In this document: positions 33,527-44,462 of the stretch, in pieces
Layout of the letters: every line of letters begins with the position of its first letter
How positions within the stretch are numbered: the stretch's first letter is position 1
From: Gnomoniopsis sp. IMI 355080
Taxonomy: Eukaryota > Ascomycota > Sordariomycetes > Diaporthales > Gnomoniaceae
Direction of reading: 5' to 3'
Assembly (NCBI GenBank): GCA_027946555.1
Contig: JAPEVC010000098.1
Span: forward strand, 1-64,000
Length of the DNA stretch: 64,000 nucleotides
Made by a program: the position numbers and the translations under genes
Notes under the pieces: model-generated
The model's database searches: none
What the model was told of the DNA's origin: nothing
The model's input: the letters and a program-made list of their open reading frames with translations, nothing else

Positions 33527-36500
33527 CTAGAAAATTGGCGTCCCGGGTGGCATCCCATAATTCGTCAATCCACCATCAACAACCCTCATTCTTGGACTCA
33601 ACCAGGTCTCCCAATCCTCTGGCCAATTTTCTACAAGGCCACCCCATTTTAGAACCGACAATAAGAATCTATAGTCTCCTACCACTGTCGGTGCCTCGCC
33701 ACCCTCGTCTTCAAACTCGTCTGTATCCGCTATCACATCCATATCGGGAAAGTCTATCAGGCCGGCCACCGGTAAGCCTGGATTCGACCCCTGCACACCA
33801 TAGGTCGGCGTTGTGTCATCCTCCATCACATTCCGGTATGTCGCTGTGGTGAGCACGACCGGTGAGATGGTCTGGTTGGGATTGAAGCCATAATACGTTG
33901 GTACGAACGTCGTGTTAGCAGCGAGGATCTCCACACGGACGTTCCAGGAAGGTTGGAGTGTGTTGAATAGCGGCCCGACGTCGAGATCATCGATGATAAT
34001 TGGCCGCTTGTCGAGAACCATGATGCCACTACCATTATAATAATTGACGACCTCCTCCGTGTCCTCGTTGTACATGATGATTGTGGGCCAGGGGACACTT
34101 AGACTTGAGTTCAGTGTGTAAATCCCCGTGTCAATGTACTTTGCATCCCATCGCGAGTAGGGTAGGCCTTCGTAGGGAAGATTGTATTTGAGCCCTGAAG
34201 TACTTTCCACAGTAATGAAGCCGGAGATAACTGGGACCTTCGACTCATCGAGACCACTCGGTGGATCGATCGCAAAATAAAACGTCTCGGTAGCTCCGGC
34301 CTCGACGGTAACGCTCGATCCAGACGGGAACGTCACGGTAGCATAAGTATCGTACTCAGGCGTTGTCACATCAGCAGAGGTTTCTGGCACAAATGGATCG
34401 AGGTAGAAGCCAAAAGGACGGTAGTACGTCAAAGCCGCACCGGTCTGACTGATTGTGTATGTTTGTGCTTCCGTCCCACGGTTGGTGATGGTGAAGTTCA
34501 GTGTAGAATTACCGTAGTCATCGATGTCTCCAATGGCAAACTCCGAAGGGGTGATCACTGTACTGTTGGCTGACAGATAAGCGTTATACACATTGATAAG
34601 TCCGGCGCCCTGCTGCACCACCGTCTGTGTGAGTTCAGGATAATAGGCAGACGCTGCTGGGACCGAAGTGCTTTGCAAGAGGCTCCGAATGCTCGCGACC
34701 GAAAGCGATGGGAAGGCGGACTTGATAAGTGCATAAGAGGCCGCTGCGTAAGGTGTAGACATGGAGGTTCCACGAATCACAGCATAGCCTGAGTTGAACC
34801 CCAATGGCCATGTTGATAGAATTGAAGCGCCAGGTGCAGAAAGCTGAGGCTTGAGCTCGAGGTATTCCCAATCTGGGCCAAATGAGGTGAAGTAGCTCAC
34901 GGCGCCAGCAGTCTTCATAGACACACTTGTGACGTTCTGGCCTGTGAAGTCAAGCGTGTAACTGCCGTATCCACCAGCTTCAGCATAGTAGCCGGCGAGG
35001 GCAACTCCGTCGGCAGGAATAAGGTTGGAGTAAAGTGTAGTGTTGTCGGACTGTTCAAGCAGGACGTGTTGCTGTGCATACGGGTCTGAACTTTCATCTG
35101 CGTACGCCATGATGTATGCGAAGTTGTACTCAGCCCAATAATCTTCTCGAACAGAGAAATCGCAGTCAGACCCGTTCCAGCTATAATGAAAAGCGATAAT
35201 GGTACTACTTTTGCTCGCAACGGTGGAGCTGGCAGCACTCCACTCGTCAGCATAGCATCCTGTACCGGTCCCGTTGAGGATATACACATCACGCTCGCCT
35301 GAGTAAGGAAACACGGACGCATAGCTCAAGTCGTTGCCCTGAGAGTCTGTTGCCGTGTATGTCGTAGGGAAGTTTGTGTTGTCAATGCAACCCACAGAGA
35401 TGACATCTGGGCCGGTGCCTGGAGCACCGGGGACGAACATGCCCTCTTCTCCATCGTTACCCGCGGCAGCAAAAACAGCGATGCCCTCGGCTACCAATGC
35501 GCTTGTCGTTGTTGCAAACGGGTCGTTCCATTCCCATGGCTCGTCCTCGCTCAGGCTCATACTAACGACATCGACGCCATCGGTATGTGCTTGGTCCATG
35601 GCGGCGATGATATCGTCGCTTCGGGCGCCGCTATCCGAATCGCATGGAAAGACGCGGTACATGTAAATTTCGGCGTCGGGAGCTACCCCAACAAGACCGA
35701 AACCCGAATCATCTGGATCCTCCATGCCAACGATGCCAGTGACGTGCGTGCCGTGGCCTCCTTCAACGCAGGTTGCCAGAGGGTCGTCTGAGTCGATGCT
35801 GTTGTTATCGTCGTCGACGTAGGCATGACCCCCGGCGATTTTGTAGCCTGAGCCAAAGCCCTGACCTAAGGAAGGGTGACGATAGTCGACGCCTGTATCT
35901 ATGATACCTATTTTTGTACCGGAGCCCTTGACCCCCAAGGCATGCAATTTGTCGACATCAGACATCTCTAGAGATGCGAGAACATTGGCCGTTCCTGTGA
36001 CCTTGGGTGGGATTAGAGAAGCTGCTAGTGTACTTGTCGTATTGCTTCTCTTTTCCAACGATGATGGAGCGGTAGCGGCCCGCTTTGGTTTCTTGGAAAC
36101 CTTCTGCGGCCCTGCTGGGGCATTTTGATGGACTCTCACGACGGGCCAGACTTTCTCTACGCCCTCAATACCGGAAATTTGTGACTGAATAGTGGGATCT
36201 GACGAGTTTCCATTCACTTCAATGGAGAGGCCGTAGAATACAGTAGGCTTTGTGTAATGGCGCGTGACGGTGTCTAGAAAATATCATGATTAGCATTGCG
36301 GCCTTGCCCAGTGTACTAACGACTTAAGAAGATGTGGAAATGAGTGGCAATGAGTATTGAATAGGGTTGGGAAACTGTCACTCACAGTTGAGGTTCAAAG
36401 TCTCGGCTCGCTTCTGGAAAATTTCATGAGCGGTGGTTTGTGAAGCTCGTGAACCTCGGCCTGTGAGGGCATTACTACTTGACAGCTGGACGAGAAAAGC

Positions 36501-36605
36501 CCCCTCGACGATATTAGATGGCTTAGTCTTCCCCGTGGGAAGTTTGAGTGAGAGACAAAGTGTTGGCAAAGCCAAAACGGCCGCGGTTATCATAGAGGTA
36601 TACAT
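33527..36605 (-). CDS. Secreted subtilisin-like serine protease, S8 (C5a-peptidase/Vpr type)
   Basis: Predicted 988 residues from exons 36605-36386 and 36273-33527. The 112-nt intron has donor GTGAGT, branch CTAAT and acceptor TTCTAG, and is phase 1. Residues 1-19 are a signal peptide, then an I9-type propeptide to about 185 that ends in a basic Lys/Arg/Ser-rich stretch. The catalytic triad is D199 (IGIIDTGVD), H247 (GGHGTHVTG) and S577 (RGTSMSTPYAA), with oxyanion Asn in AAGNDGEEG. A protease-associated-like insert sits between His and Ser (about 390-530), and an Fn3-like domain follows (STLNFTITNRGTEAQTY). The size matches large fungal subtilases annotated as minor extracellular protease Vpr. 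It should degrade proteins outside the cell. Confidence 0.94.
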
Positions 36606-38429
36606 TGTGATGAGGCTGAATTCCCTTTGGTGTTCGGGCGCGTTGTGGCGGGCGTTCAGCAGACACTTGCAGACTGAACACGGTATTCAATCCGTCAAGT
36701 TGAGACACACAGCATTCTTATACTTGAGAATCGTGAAAGTGATCCATTGTGTGACCTGAGACCCGTCCGGCGTTCTCCAGCTGAAATCATGAGCTTGACC
36801 AAGTTGCAAGCTCGAAGTCCAATGGGCTTCCAGCCTGAGAGCAGAATATGTCGCGAATGTCACCTCATCTCGGATGTATCACTCACTTTCAAGCCTGCTT
36901 CATTGCCACATGGCTGCCTGAGTGTCCTTCCCAATACGAGTCTGTGCCCTCCTCTTCATCACTAGTCTGAGGCATTACTCGAGCGACATAATTAAGGGAT
37001 TGCTGCGTCCTCGGTCCAAAATTGATCTATCACCAAGTGTCATATACGACGGTCACCGAAGAACATTAGGCGTCTGGGCAGGGATCTACCTGTCGCTGTA
37101 CGGCGTGGTTGGAATCGCAGGTGATGATGGTCTGCTTTTTGTCTGTACTATGTACTTAGGGATGTGAGCCAAATGTGGGTTCGCAGAAATAGCGTAAAAG
37201 GATGCATACGGCGTTGTCTTACCGGTGGATCCTGTTGATCAGTCCTTGCTGCTGTCCAGGTACGATCTTGTTTCTACGTTAGGTAGGTGCTTACAGCTCT
37301 GCGAGCCAGCCCCTTGTTGATCGCTGGGGAAGTCTCTGTACACAGTTCATACCTAGGTACGCCCTAAGAAAGAGGACTGCATCTCTTTGAAACTTTTGGC
37401 TAGAAGGAACGCACACTATTTCCATGGGGCATATCCTCCGCAATGGATATTGTTAGCGTAGTTCAGCGGTTGACATAACCTTTGTGATTGGATAAGGCAT
37501 AAAAGTAATCTCTGGGTGTCCGCATTCACATGTCGACTTGGACAGGAAGAAAAAATTACAGTGGGATCTAGTGAGGATCTTAGTGTATCCACAGCCACTG
37601 ACCGTTGGATAAGGCAGGGAGCCATGTACTGTACGGAAGTACGTGTTACTGTTGCATTCCGCGGAATTGAGGCTGAGTTCCCCTGCCAGTTCGTCGTCCG
37701 GATCGCGCCGAAGGAACCGTTCAACCGTTGATCGCGAAGTGTCTATTGGATGAAGGAAGGCCTTAGACCTAACCCAGTAAGTCTGTCTGTAGCTAACATG
37801 TGTATCTCGCCGCGTTGAACGGGTCCCTTGCTCCTGCATGAATCGGAACACTATCGCAGCCCGCTCTAGCATGCTCATCATTGTATTTTGCACTGGAGCA
37901 TCGGCATCGTGGTCGACTGGAGGTGGGCTTAGGTACTATCATCACGGACGCAAAGGCACGGGGCCAGCATGCAAACGAGTGCGTTGGAGATTATGATATG
38001 AGCTCGCAGCGTTGGGCGGCGGGCGGGTGGATCGAGCGACCTGTATATGGTAAAGCCTGCCGCTCGACCGGGGAACAGTGGCGAATTGACCAGTGTCGCG
38101 CAATCATTGCGAAATCCGCCGAGTCTTGCCACGGCCGGAGACTCGAAGATTGAAGTGAAATTCGAGGTGACGAACATAAGCAAGCGGTTGATCGCGGGCT
38201 TCGTAAGGAAACGAAACCAGGGAAGACGCCGGGACACTTCCAAGCGCTGACTTCCCATCTGATGTTTAGGTTGGATTTCCGGATCCACTCGGTTCGCCCC
38301 GTCGCATGTCTGATCTGAAAGTGAGCCGGCCCGAAAAGACACGATGCCGCAAGGCCCGTAATTCCCACTTCTCCGCTTTGTTACCGCGTGTGCTTCTCCA
38401 CGTCCACGCCACGTACGGCGTGAATTGTG
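36606..38429. other. Divergent intergenic region
   Basis: 1.8 kb between the S8 protease (minus) and the Zn2Cys6 regulator (plus), holding both promoters. A minus-strand open frame of 146 codons (37893-37453) and smaller frames show no domain. No RNA gene was recognised. Confidence 0.4.
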
Positions 38430-40142
38430 ATGGAGTCTACAAAGCGAAAGCGGTCGCGACTGGCGTGTAAGCCTTGTCGAGAACGCAAGAGAAAGTGTGA
38501 TGGCAACGAGCCTTGCATCACTTGCACAGACTGGGGTTACGACTGTTATTACGAGGCTCGAGATGCACGTCGACGTTCGTCCCGTGGGACGGGAACTGCA
38601 CCTACACCTACACCTTCACATGGCCCCGCAGTCGTACCAAGGTCTGCTCAAGCCAATATTGGGCCGCCTGCAGCGCCGTCTGCAGCGCCCTCAGTTGAGT
38701 CTGAGCCCAGCAATGTCGGTGTGGTGAGGCGTCTAGAAGCAAACTCCGGAGCCGCCTTCGTCCGGAAGCTCGGCATGAAAATTGATCCCACCAAAGCGCC
38801 TAAGCTCAACCTTTTCGGGTGGAATGTTGGGGCAAGGAGGTTGTCTTCACCGGTTGCAAATGATATTTCTCCAATACTACCGATCACCGAGATCACTTCG
38901 CTTTCGCACATGAGGTCCTTGGCGCAAACCTACTTCGACCAAGTGGACCCATGCTATGGCTTTATTGACCGTGCTCAATACTTCCACTCGTTAGAGACTC
39001 GTTGGGAATCACCTATCAATCCAAACCTCCATGATAGTGTTTTGGCCGGCGTTGCTGCTCTTGGATATGCCTTCTCGCAGCGCAATGCCACCATCGCCGA
39101 AGTACACCTCGTGCGCCTAGCACGGTCCATCTTAGACAACGCCCATTTGTCCGGGCCTCCATCCATTCACCTCCTGACCGGGTGGGCGCTCCGAACCGTC
39201 TATCTTCGAATTACAGACTCGCCGTATGCGACATGGATCGCCAGCTGCACGTTAATGCACCTGGTCGAGGCCTCGGGCCTTCACCCGCAGTCGCAGTCAC
39301 CCTCCCTTTTAGTGCCTAGCACGCAGCAGTGTGACTCTGATATTACAAGAAGACTGGTAGGAGTTGCACACCACTTAAATGCGTGGACATCGTTCGACCT
39401 GGGCCTCCGTCGAGTGTCGTTCGACTTGCCGGCATTGCCCTCACCGAGAGCGGGTGATTATACTGCTGAAGTGTTGCGTCTCCTGCCCGTCTCGGTCAGT
39501 CTCGATCCAAATAGTTCCAAGGAAGAGACAGACCTCACAGCAACCCTGTCCAATATACTGAGCGGGAGTCATACGATGCCACCGTCTGTCATGGCGCAGT
39601 GCAATCTGGTGCTCTGCATTCTCCGTCGCATCCATACCGAAAATCTCGATATTCCACCACAATTGGCAGATCGAGTCCTCTCGCTACTTCGAAAAGGTCT
39701 TGACTGTGCACGGAGCATGGCCACAAATTGTCATCCCTGGCACCAAGTTGCAAACGTGCCTTTCAATATGATCTGTGTCCTCCTCACGATGGACACACGC
39801 GGTTCTCTCGCTTTGCTTCCAGACGCGATGCAGACATTGTGCTTAGTTGCTTCCACGTACGACACAGAAACAATGCGAGAGGCATATAGCACGGCGTGCT
39901 TGCTGGTCCTCCTACACCAGCAGCGCAGAAGAGATGACATTCACGTTCTGGGTGAGGCTCTCAAAGGAGGTGGTCCTCACCAAGACGTCGTGATTTCCCC
40001 TTTACCAGACCTCAGCCCAAGTGCTGAGGACTATTCCTGGCTGGGGGCACTAGTCGCTGATATGCCGGGGCTACAGAGAGTTGACCTTGATCAGTTTCTA
40101 AATGCGGATCTAATTGATGACCTGGCTTTCCTAGGAAGATAG
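38430..40142 (+). CDS. Zn2Cys6 fungal transcription factor
   Basis: Single-exon gene for 570 residues, starting at the ATG at 38430. A basic leader (TKRKRSRLA) precedes the binuclear zinc cluster CX2CX6CX5CX2CX6C at about residues 14-40 (CKPCRERKRKCDG and so on). A Pro/Ala/Ser-rich linker follows. The middle region (about 155-330) fits the fungal-specific transcription factor domain: YFDQVDPCYGFIDRAQYFHS, RLARSILDNAHLSGPPSIHL, WIASCTLMHLVEASGLHP. The last 100 residues are acidic/hydrophobic and could activate transcription. The protein should bind CGG-containing sites in the nucleus. It lies 280 bp upstream of a co-oriented MFS transporter, which is a likely target. Confidence 0.92.
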   Translation: MESTKRKRSRLACKPCRERKRKCDGNEPCITCTDWGYDCYYEARDARRRSSRGTGTAPTPTPSHGPAVVPRSAQANIGPPAAPSAAPSVESEPSNVGVVRRLEANSGAAFVRKLGMKIDPTKAPKLNLFGWNVGARRLSSPVANDISPILPITEITSLSHMRSLAQTYFDQVDPCYGFIDRAQYFHSLETRWESPINPNLHDSVLAGVAALGYAFSQRNATIAEVHLVRLARSILDNAHLSGPPSIHLLTGWALRTVYLRITDSPYATWIASCTLMHLVEASGLHPQSQSPSLLVPSTQQCDSDITRRLVGVAHHLNAWTSFDLGLRRVSFDLPALPSPRAGDYTAEVLRLLPVSVSLDPNSSKEETDLTATLSNILSGSHTMPPSVMAQCNLVLCILRRIHTENLDIPPQLADRVLSLLRKGLDCARSMATNCHPWHQVANVPFNMICVLLTMDTRGSLALLPDAMQTLCLVASTYDTETMREAYSTACLLVLLHQQRRRDDIHVLGEALKGGGPHQDVVISPLPDLSPSAEDYSWLGALVADMPGLQRVDLDQFLNADLIDDLAFLGR

Positions 40143-40422
40143 CTGTCAGAGACGCTAGCGTCTTGCGGACCGTTTTTGCAACAGATATTGGGACGAGTGG
40201 CGAGCCCTCCAGGGCACTCGGTGCGGAAATTGCGGCTGTTGCGGTCTATCGTTTATCACGAAGCGTCATTGAAGATCAGCCGTTGCCCGCAAGACCCGCA
40301 ACATCCGCCCGTGCAATATCCACCATCTCAAGAAAGTCAAAATGACTTTTCCATTTCCTCGTTTGAAGGAAAACAATGAACAATTCCAGCAAGGCCTTTA
40401 TATAAAAATACTTATCAACATC

Positions 40423-42075
40423 ATGATGATCGAGAAGTTGTCCTTGGGTTTGGACAAACCCCTTCCTCCGCGGCTTCCTGACCCCGAAGAATACACCGTC
40501 GACTTTGACGGCGAAAACGATCCCATACATCCTTACAACTGGACACGCTCCAACAAGTATGCGCCCACTTGCCTCGCAGTTGCTTGGCTTCCGACTGGAA
40601 GATTGACACTGAAGACAGGCTTTTCACATCCATTCTCGTCTGTAGCGGAACCTGGATCGTCTCTTTCACCAGCGCCATCTTCGCCCCTGGCATCGACAGC
40701 GCCAGCGAAGAGTTCGATGTCTCGAATGAAGTTGGAACTCTGGGGACCACCCTCTACGTGCTCGGTTTTGCATCTGGGCCTATGATCTGGGCGCCTCTCT
40801 CCGAACTGCGAGGGAGAAAGTGGCCATTAACCATCGCCATGCTGCTTGGAGGTATCTTCACCATTGCCTCTGCAGTGGCCAAGGACATCCAGACGCTTAT
40901 TATCTGCCGTTTCTTTGCGGGTGTCTGTGGTGCGAGCCAGTTCACTGTCGTGCCAGGAGTGTTGGCGGACATCTTCGACAATACCTATCGAGGCGTGGCT
41001 ATTTCGGTCTATGCTCTTACCGTGTTCGGGGGCCCCTTCATTGCTCCTTTCACGGGTGGTTTCATCGCGAGCAGCTACTTGGGCTGGCGATGGACACTCT
41101 ACATTCCAGCATTCCTCAGCTTCGCAAACGGTGCTGTCTCGCTCTTTTATCTTCGAGAGTCATACGCACCCTGTCTTCTCATCGCGAAGGCCGCTTCGCT
41201 TCGGCGTCAGACTGGGAATTGGGGAATCCACGCTCGTGTCGAGAGGAATGAGATCGACCCGAGGGCCATGGTCGAAAAGTACTTCACTAGGCCGTTGAAG
41301 ATGCTGGTCACTGAGCCTATCCTTCTCTTGGTGTCACTCTACATGTCGTTCATATACGGCCTGGTCTACTGTCTTCTTGAGGCCTACCCGGTGGTGTTTG
41401 AAGGTATTTACGGCATGAAGCCAGGGATCAGCGGCTTGCCCTTCATTGGGTTATTCCTTGGCGTGTTTCTCGCTATTAGCTTCATCTTGTCACAGCACGC
41501 GTCCTACGTGAGACAATTGGAAGAGAATAAAGGCGTACCTGTTCCCGAGTGGCGCTTGAAACCCACGCTGCTTGGAGCACCAATCTTTGCTATCGGAATA
41601 TTCTGGTAAGTGGCCCGCGGCTCTGGGTCCTTTCAAAGACTGTGCAGTTGACATTGTATACCAAGGTTCGGATGGACTGGCTTCACGCCTACCATTCACT
41701 GGGCCGTGCCCACCGTCGCTGGCGTATTCATCGGGTTCGGCCTCCTATGCGTCTTTCTGCCATGTTTCAACTATCTTGTTGACGCTTACCTCCCTGTGTA
41801 AGTAACCATTTAGATCTATTGCTTAAAAGTAGGAGCCAAGCTTATGTCTCGCAAACAGAGCCGCATCTGCTGTTGCAGCCAACATCATCCTACGGTCATC
41901 ATTCGCCGCAGGGTTTCCTCTCTTCTCAACACAGATGTTTGAAAATATGGGCGTTCAATGGGCTTGTACCCTGCTTGGATGTTTGGCAGCAATCATGGTT
42001 CCGATCCCAATTGCATTCAAGATTTACGGTCCGACGCTGAGGGGCAAAAGCAAGCTCCTTCAAAGGTCTGTGTAG
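40423..42075 (+). CDS. DHA1-type MFS multidrug/polyamine-like transporter
   Basis: Predicted 489 residues from exons 40423-40556, 40619-41605, 41666-41797 and 41859-42075. Introns are 62, 60 and 61 nt, all phase 2. The N-terminus has EYTVDFDGENDPIHPYNW, typical of fungal FLR1/TPO-like DHA1 carriers. Motif A-like SELRGRKWPLT, RFFAGVCGASQ and motif C-like TVFGGPFIAPFTGGF follow, then a loop and TM7-12 ending in FENMGVQWACTLLG. Twelve TM segments and drug/H+ antiport at the plasma membrane are expected. The start is uncertain: an in-frame ATG at 40342 would add 27 residues, and an AT-rich TATATAAAA at 40399 fits better as coding or leader than as a TATA box. Co-oriented with the Zn2Cys6 gene. 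Confidence 0.88.
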
Positions 42076-42652
42076 CAAAGCAATTGCATCGTCCAGTCAA
42101 AATTGGAGATATTGCTAAAAGAGCTGCGCTCGAAAATCAAGATGAGCGTTAAATGACGGCTCGTTTCTAATGCTGAGATTCTAGTCTGGCACGATATACG
42201 AGCTAAGCATAATAGAGTCTGTGTCATGCTCGTGTCCTCTAGTCAGTCGCCGCAATTTCTCATGTGAAAACCAATCTTCTACCGCTTTAGATCTCCAGCT
42301 TTGAGCGCGGCCCACGATTACTGGTGTTGCCATGCATTTAGCCTCACGGTTCAACAGTTGTCAGACGAGAACTTGCCCCTTCCTGTGAGTTCAATGACAG
42401 TCTTAATATGAAGGCCCTTCCAGTTCGAGTTAATGAGCTCTCAGATAAGGCTTGAGCAATCCAACTGCTGCGGAAATAACACATTCTTACGTATGGACCA
42501 GATGGAATACTTTCACATATATTCTGATGGCGCGCAATGTTTCTTCCGGGCAAAACTTGTTCTTCCCTGTATTTACAAAATCCATGCTCTCGTTGATAGC
42601 TTGAGCAGGTATTCCTCTGTCTTTCTCTGACCCCCGAGCCCCGGCCACCACC
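42076..42652. other. Intergenic, promoter of the His/Pro-rich protein
   Basis: 577 bp with no gene seen. The last 40 bases before the ATG at 42653 are pyrimidine-rich, which is common in highly expressed fungal genes. Confidence 0.4.
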
Positions 42653-43642
42653 ATGCTGCTTCGCCTTGCCATCCTCGCCCTGGCTTTGGCCTCGGGCAGT
42701 CTTGCAAAAGTCTCCCAACCCTCCTATGGCAAACCTCACGGGTCTCATGGCAAGCCTTACGCGCATTTTGCGAAGCCTCATCATGTGTATGGCCACCCTG
42801 AAAATTCTTATGGCAAGCCCGCGAGCCATATTCCTAGCCACCCAACCCAGGCTCCGTCTGTCAAGTCACAGCCGCCCGTGCATAAAGGGAGTTCTGCACC
42901 TCCATCCCCCGAGCCGAAGCCATCTGCTACTGGGGGAAATTCGATACCACCGTCCCCTCCGAAGGTGACGGGACTGAGTTTAGCACCGCCACCACCACCG
43001 AATGTCACTGGAGTGAGTTTGGCACCATCATCTCCTCCGAAGGTTACTGGAGTGAGCATGGCACCGCCGCCACCTCCAAAGGTTTCACAAATCTCGGATG
43101 GCCAGGTCCAGGTACCCAAGAGCACACCTCCCGTCCAAGAACAGCCACCAGTCCATTCGCTACCACCTATCCAGTCACAACCATCTGTTCAGGCTCCTCC
43201 TCCCGTCCAAGGACCACCACCAGTCCAGTCACAACCACCTATCCAAGCCCCACCTCCACCTGCTCAGGCACCCTCGCAACCAGCCCAAGCGCCGTCGCCG
43301 CCGCCGGTAGCTGAGACTTCTGACGGCCAGCTGCAAGTTCCGAAGCCTACCAACAAACCTGCTCCACCACTACCACCACCAGCCCAAGCCCCGACCCCAA
43401 GCTCGGGTCCAGCTCCAGCTCCAGCCCCTTCGAGCTCGCCCTCGGTTGGCAATGCCGCTCCTCCGGCTCCGTCTTCCATTGAGGCCCCCAAGCCTTCAAG
43501 CTCGCCCTCAGGTGGCAATACTGCTCCTCCAGCTCCATCTTCGACTTTTATAACCGCTGCCGGCTTGCAGTTGCAGCCGGGCCATGGACTGTCGCGTTAT
43601 GCTCTCGCAATTGGGCTCGCAGCTTGGGCGTGGGGCATTTAG
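42653..43642 (+). CDS. Secreted Pro-rich, His/Gly-rich GPI-type cell-wall protein
   Basis: Single-exon gene for 329 residues with a clear signal peptide (LRLAILALALASGSLA). Residues about 20-65 hold short GKP repeats with His and Tyr (SYGKPHGSHGKPYAHFAKP). The rest is a Pro/Ser/Ala/Gln-rich, extensin-like low-complexity region with 13-residue repeats (consensus PPKVTGVSLAP). The C-terminus, after a Ser-rich stretch, is a hydrophobic tail (YALAIGLAAWAWGI) that fits a GPI-attachment signal. A wall or surface location is therefore likely, with heavy O-glycosylation of the Ser/Thr. The His-rich N-terminal part could bind metal ions, but this is inference. The low complexity prevents family assignment. 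Confidence 0.78.
   Translation: MLLRLAILALALASGSLAKVSQPSYGKPHGSHGKPYAHFAKPHHVYGHPENSYGKPASHIPSHPTQAPSVKSQPPVHKGSSAPPSPEPKPSATGGNSIPPSPPKVTGLSLAPPPPPNVTGVSLAPSSPPKVTGVSMAPPPPPKVSQISDGQVQVPKSTPPVQEQPPVHSLPPIQSQPSVQAPPPVQGPPPVQSQPPIQAPPPPAQAPSQPAQAPSPPPVAETSDGQLQVPKPTNKPAPPLPPPAQAPTPSSGPAPAPAPSSSPSVGNAAPPAPSSIEAPKPSSSPSGGNTAPPAPSSTFITAAGLQLQPGHGLSRYALAIGLAAWAWGI
42951..43085 (+). repeat. 39-bp minisatellite coding Pro-rich 13-mers
   Basis: About three and a half copies of a 39-bp unit encode PPKVTGLSLAP-, PPNVTGVSLAP- and PPKVTGVSMAP-type segments. The copies have diverged at several bases. Length change would alter the protein without a frameshift. Confidence 0.7.
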
Positions 43643-44462
43643 ACATAATGTTGTTGTCGAGAAGGCTTTGAATTCTTAAATGCTTTTGTTTTACGACTGT
43701 GTTGCAGACCTGAAATTCCATATGATCATAATTTGAGGTTGATCACTAGTGTATTGGAGGGAGTGTAATTCTAATAATATTTCGACTCAATGATATCGGA
43801 TTTCCACAGTTTCTCTTCTTCTCTGCGCCGGTGTCCAGATGTCCTGTGATATCTTCTCGCATCTTGATCATATAGCGTTGAGATTCATAGCCCTCCATTC
43901 TTGTCCTGGTGCTCGGGTAGAATCGACCCGGGCTGTGATGCCGGATGCAGGTAGTCAGCGCAGACAAATCGGGCAGATTCCCGAGATAATTAGACGGACC
44001 TGACGACCTCCACAAAATATCCTGTATAATCCTTCCCCGCAAATGACCAATATTAGCGGCCTTTCGTTACCATTTTCATCTCCATCGAGCTCGTATTTAC
44101 GTTGTCAGGCCCCTCAGTTCAGATCGTAGATGATCCTATGACGCCGTGACCCCTCTTCAGTCGTACGGCGTTGCAAAAACTGCTCGGTAGCCAGCCAGCT
44201 TATTGATGACTTCCCCACAAGGAGGTCCCGCTAGAGTGTCCTCATAGGTCGACTGCAGCTGGACTTGCAAGACAAGCAGCGAGGCTGCTATCGATAGGGA
44301 TTCTAGTTCGTGTCGGTGTGACCGGATTTATTACGATACTCGGCTGCATGATAATTCTTTATATAATGTGACATACCAGGAAGTTGGGGGGTGTTCAAAG
44401 ACTACTTACTTGTTAATGCATTGCTCATATAAATAACTAACCCACTGAAATCAAAGATTACC
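43643..44462. other. Intergenic, promoter of the carboxylesterase gene
   Basis: 820 bp with no supported gene. It contains a TATATAA about 100 bp upstream of the next ATG. Confidence 0.4.
44360..44366 (+). promoter_or_regulatory. TATA box candidate of the carboxylesterase gene
   Basis: TATATAA located about 100 bp before the ATG at 44463, at a plausible distance for a fungal TATA box with a short leader. Confidence 0.45.

Noticed and set aside
37453..37893. Minus-strand 146-codon frame in the S8/Zn2Cys6 divergent region
   Set aside because: No homology cues or signal peptide; long by chance in a GC-balanced stretch.
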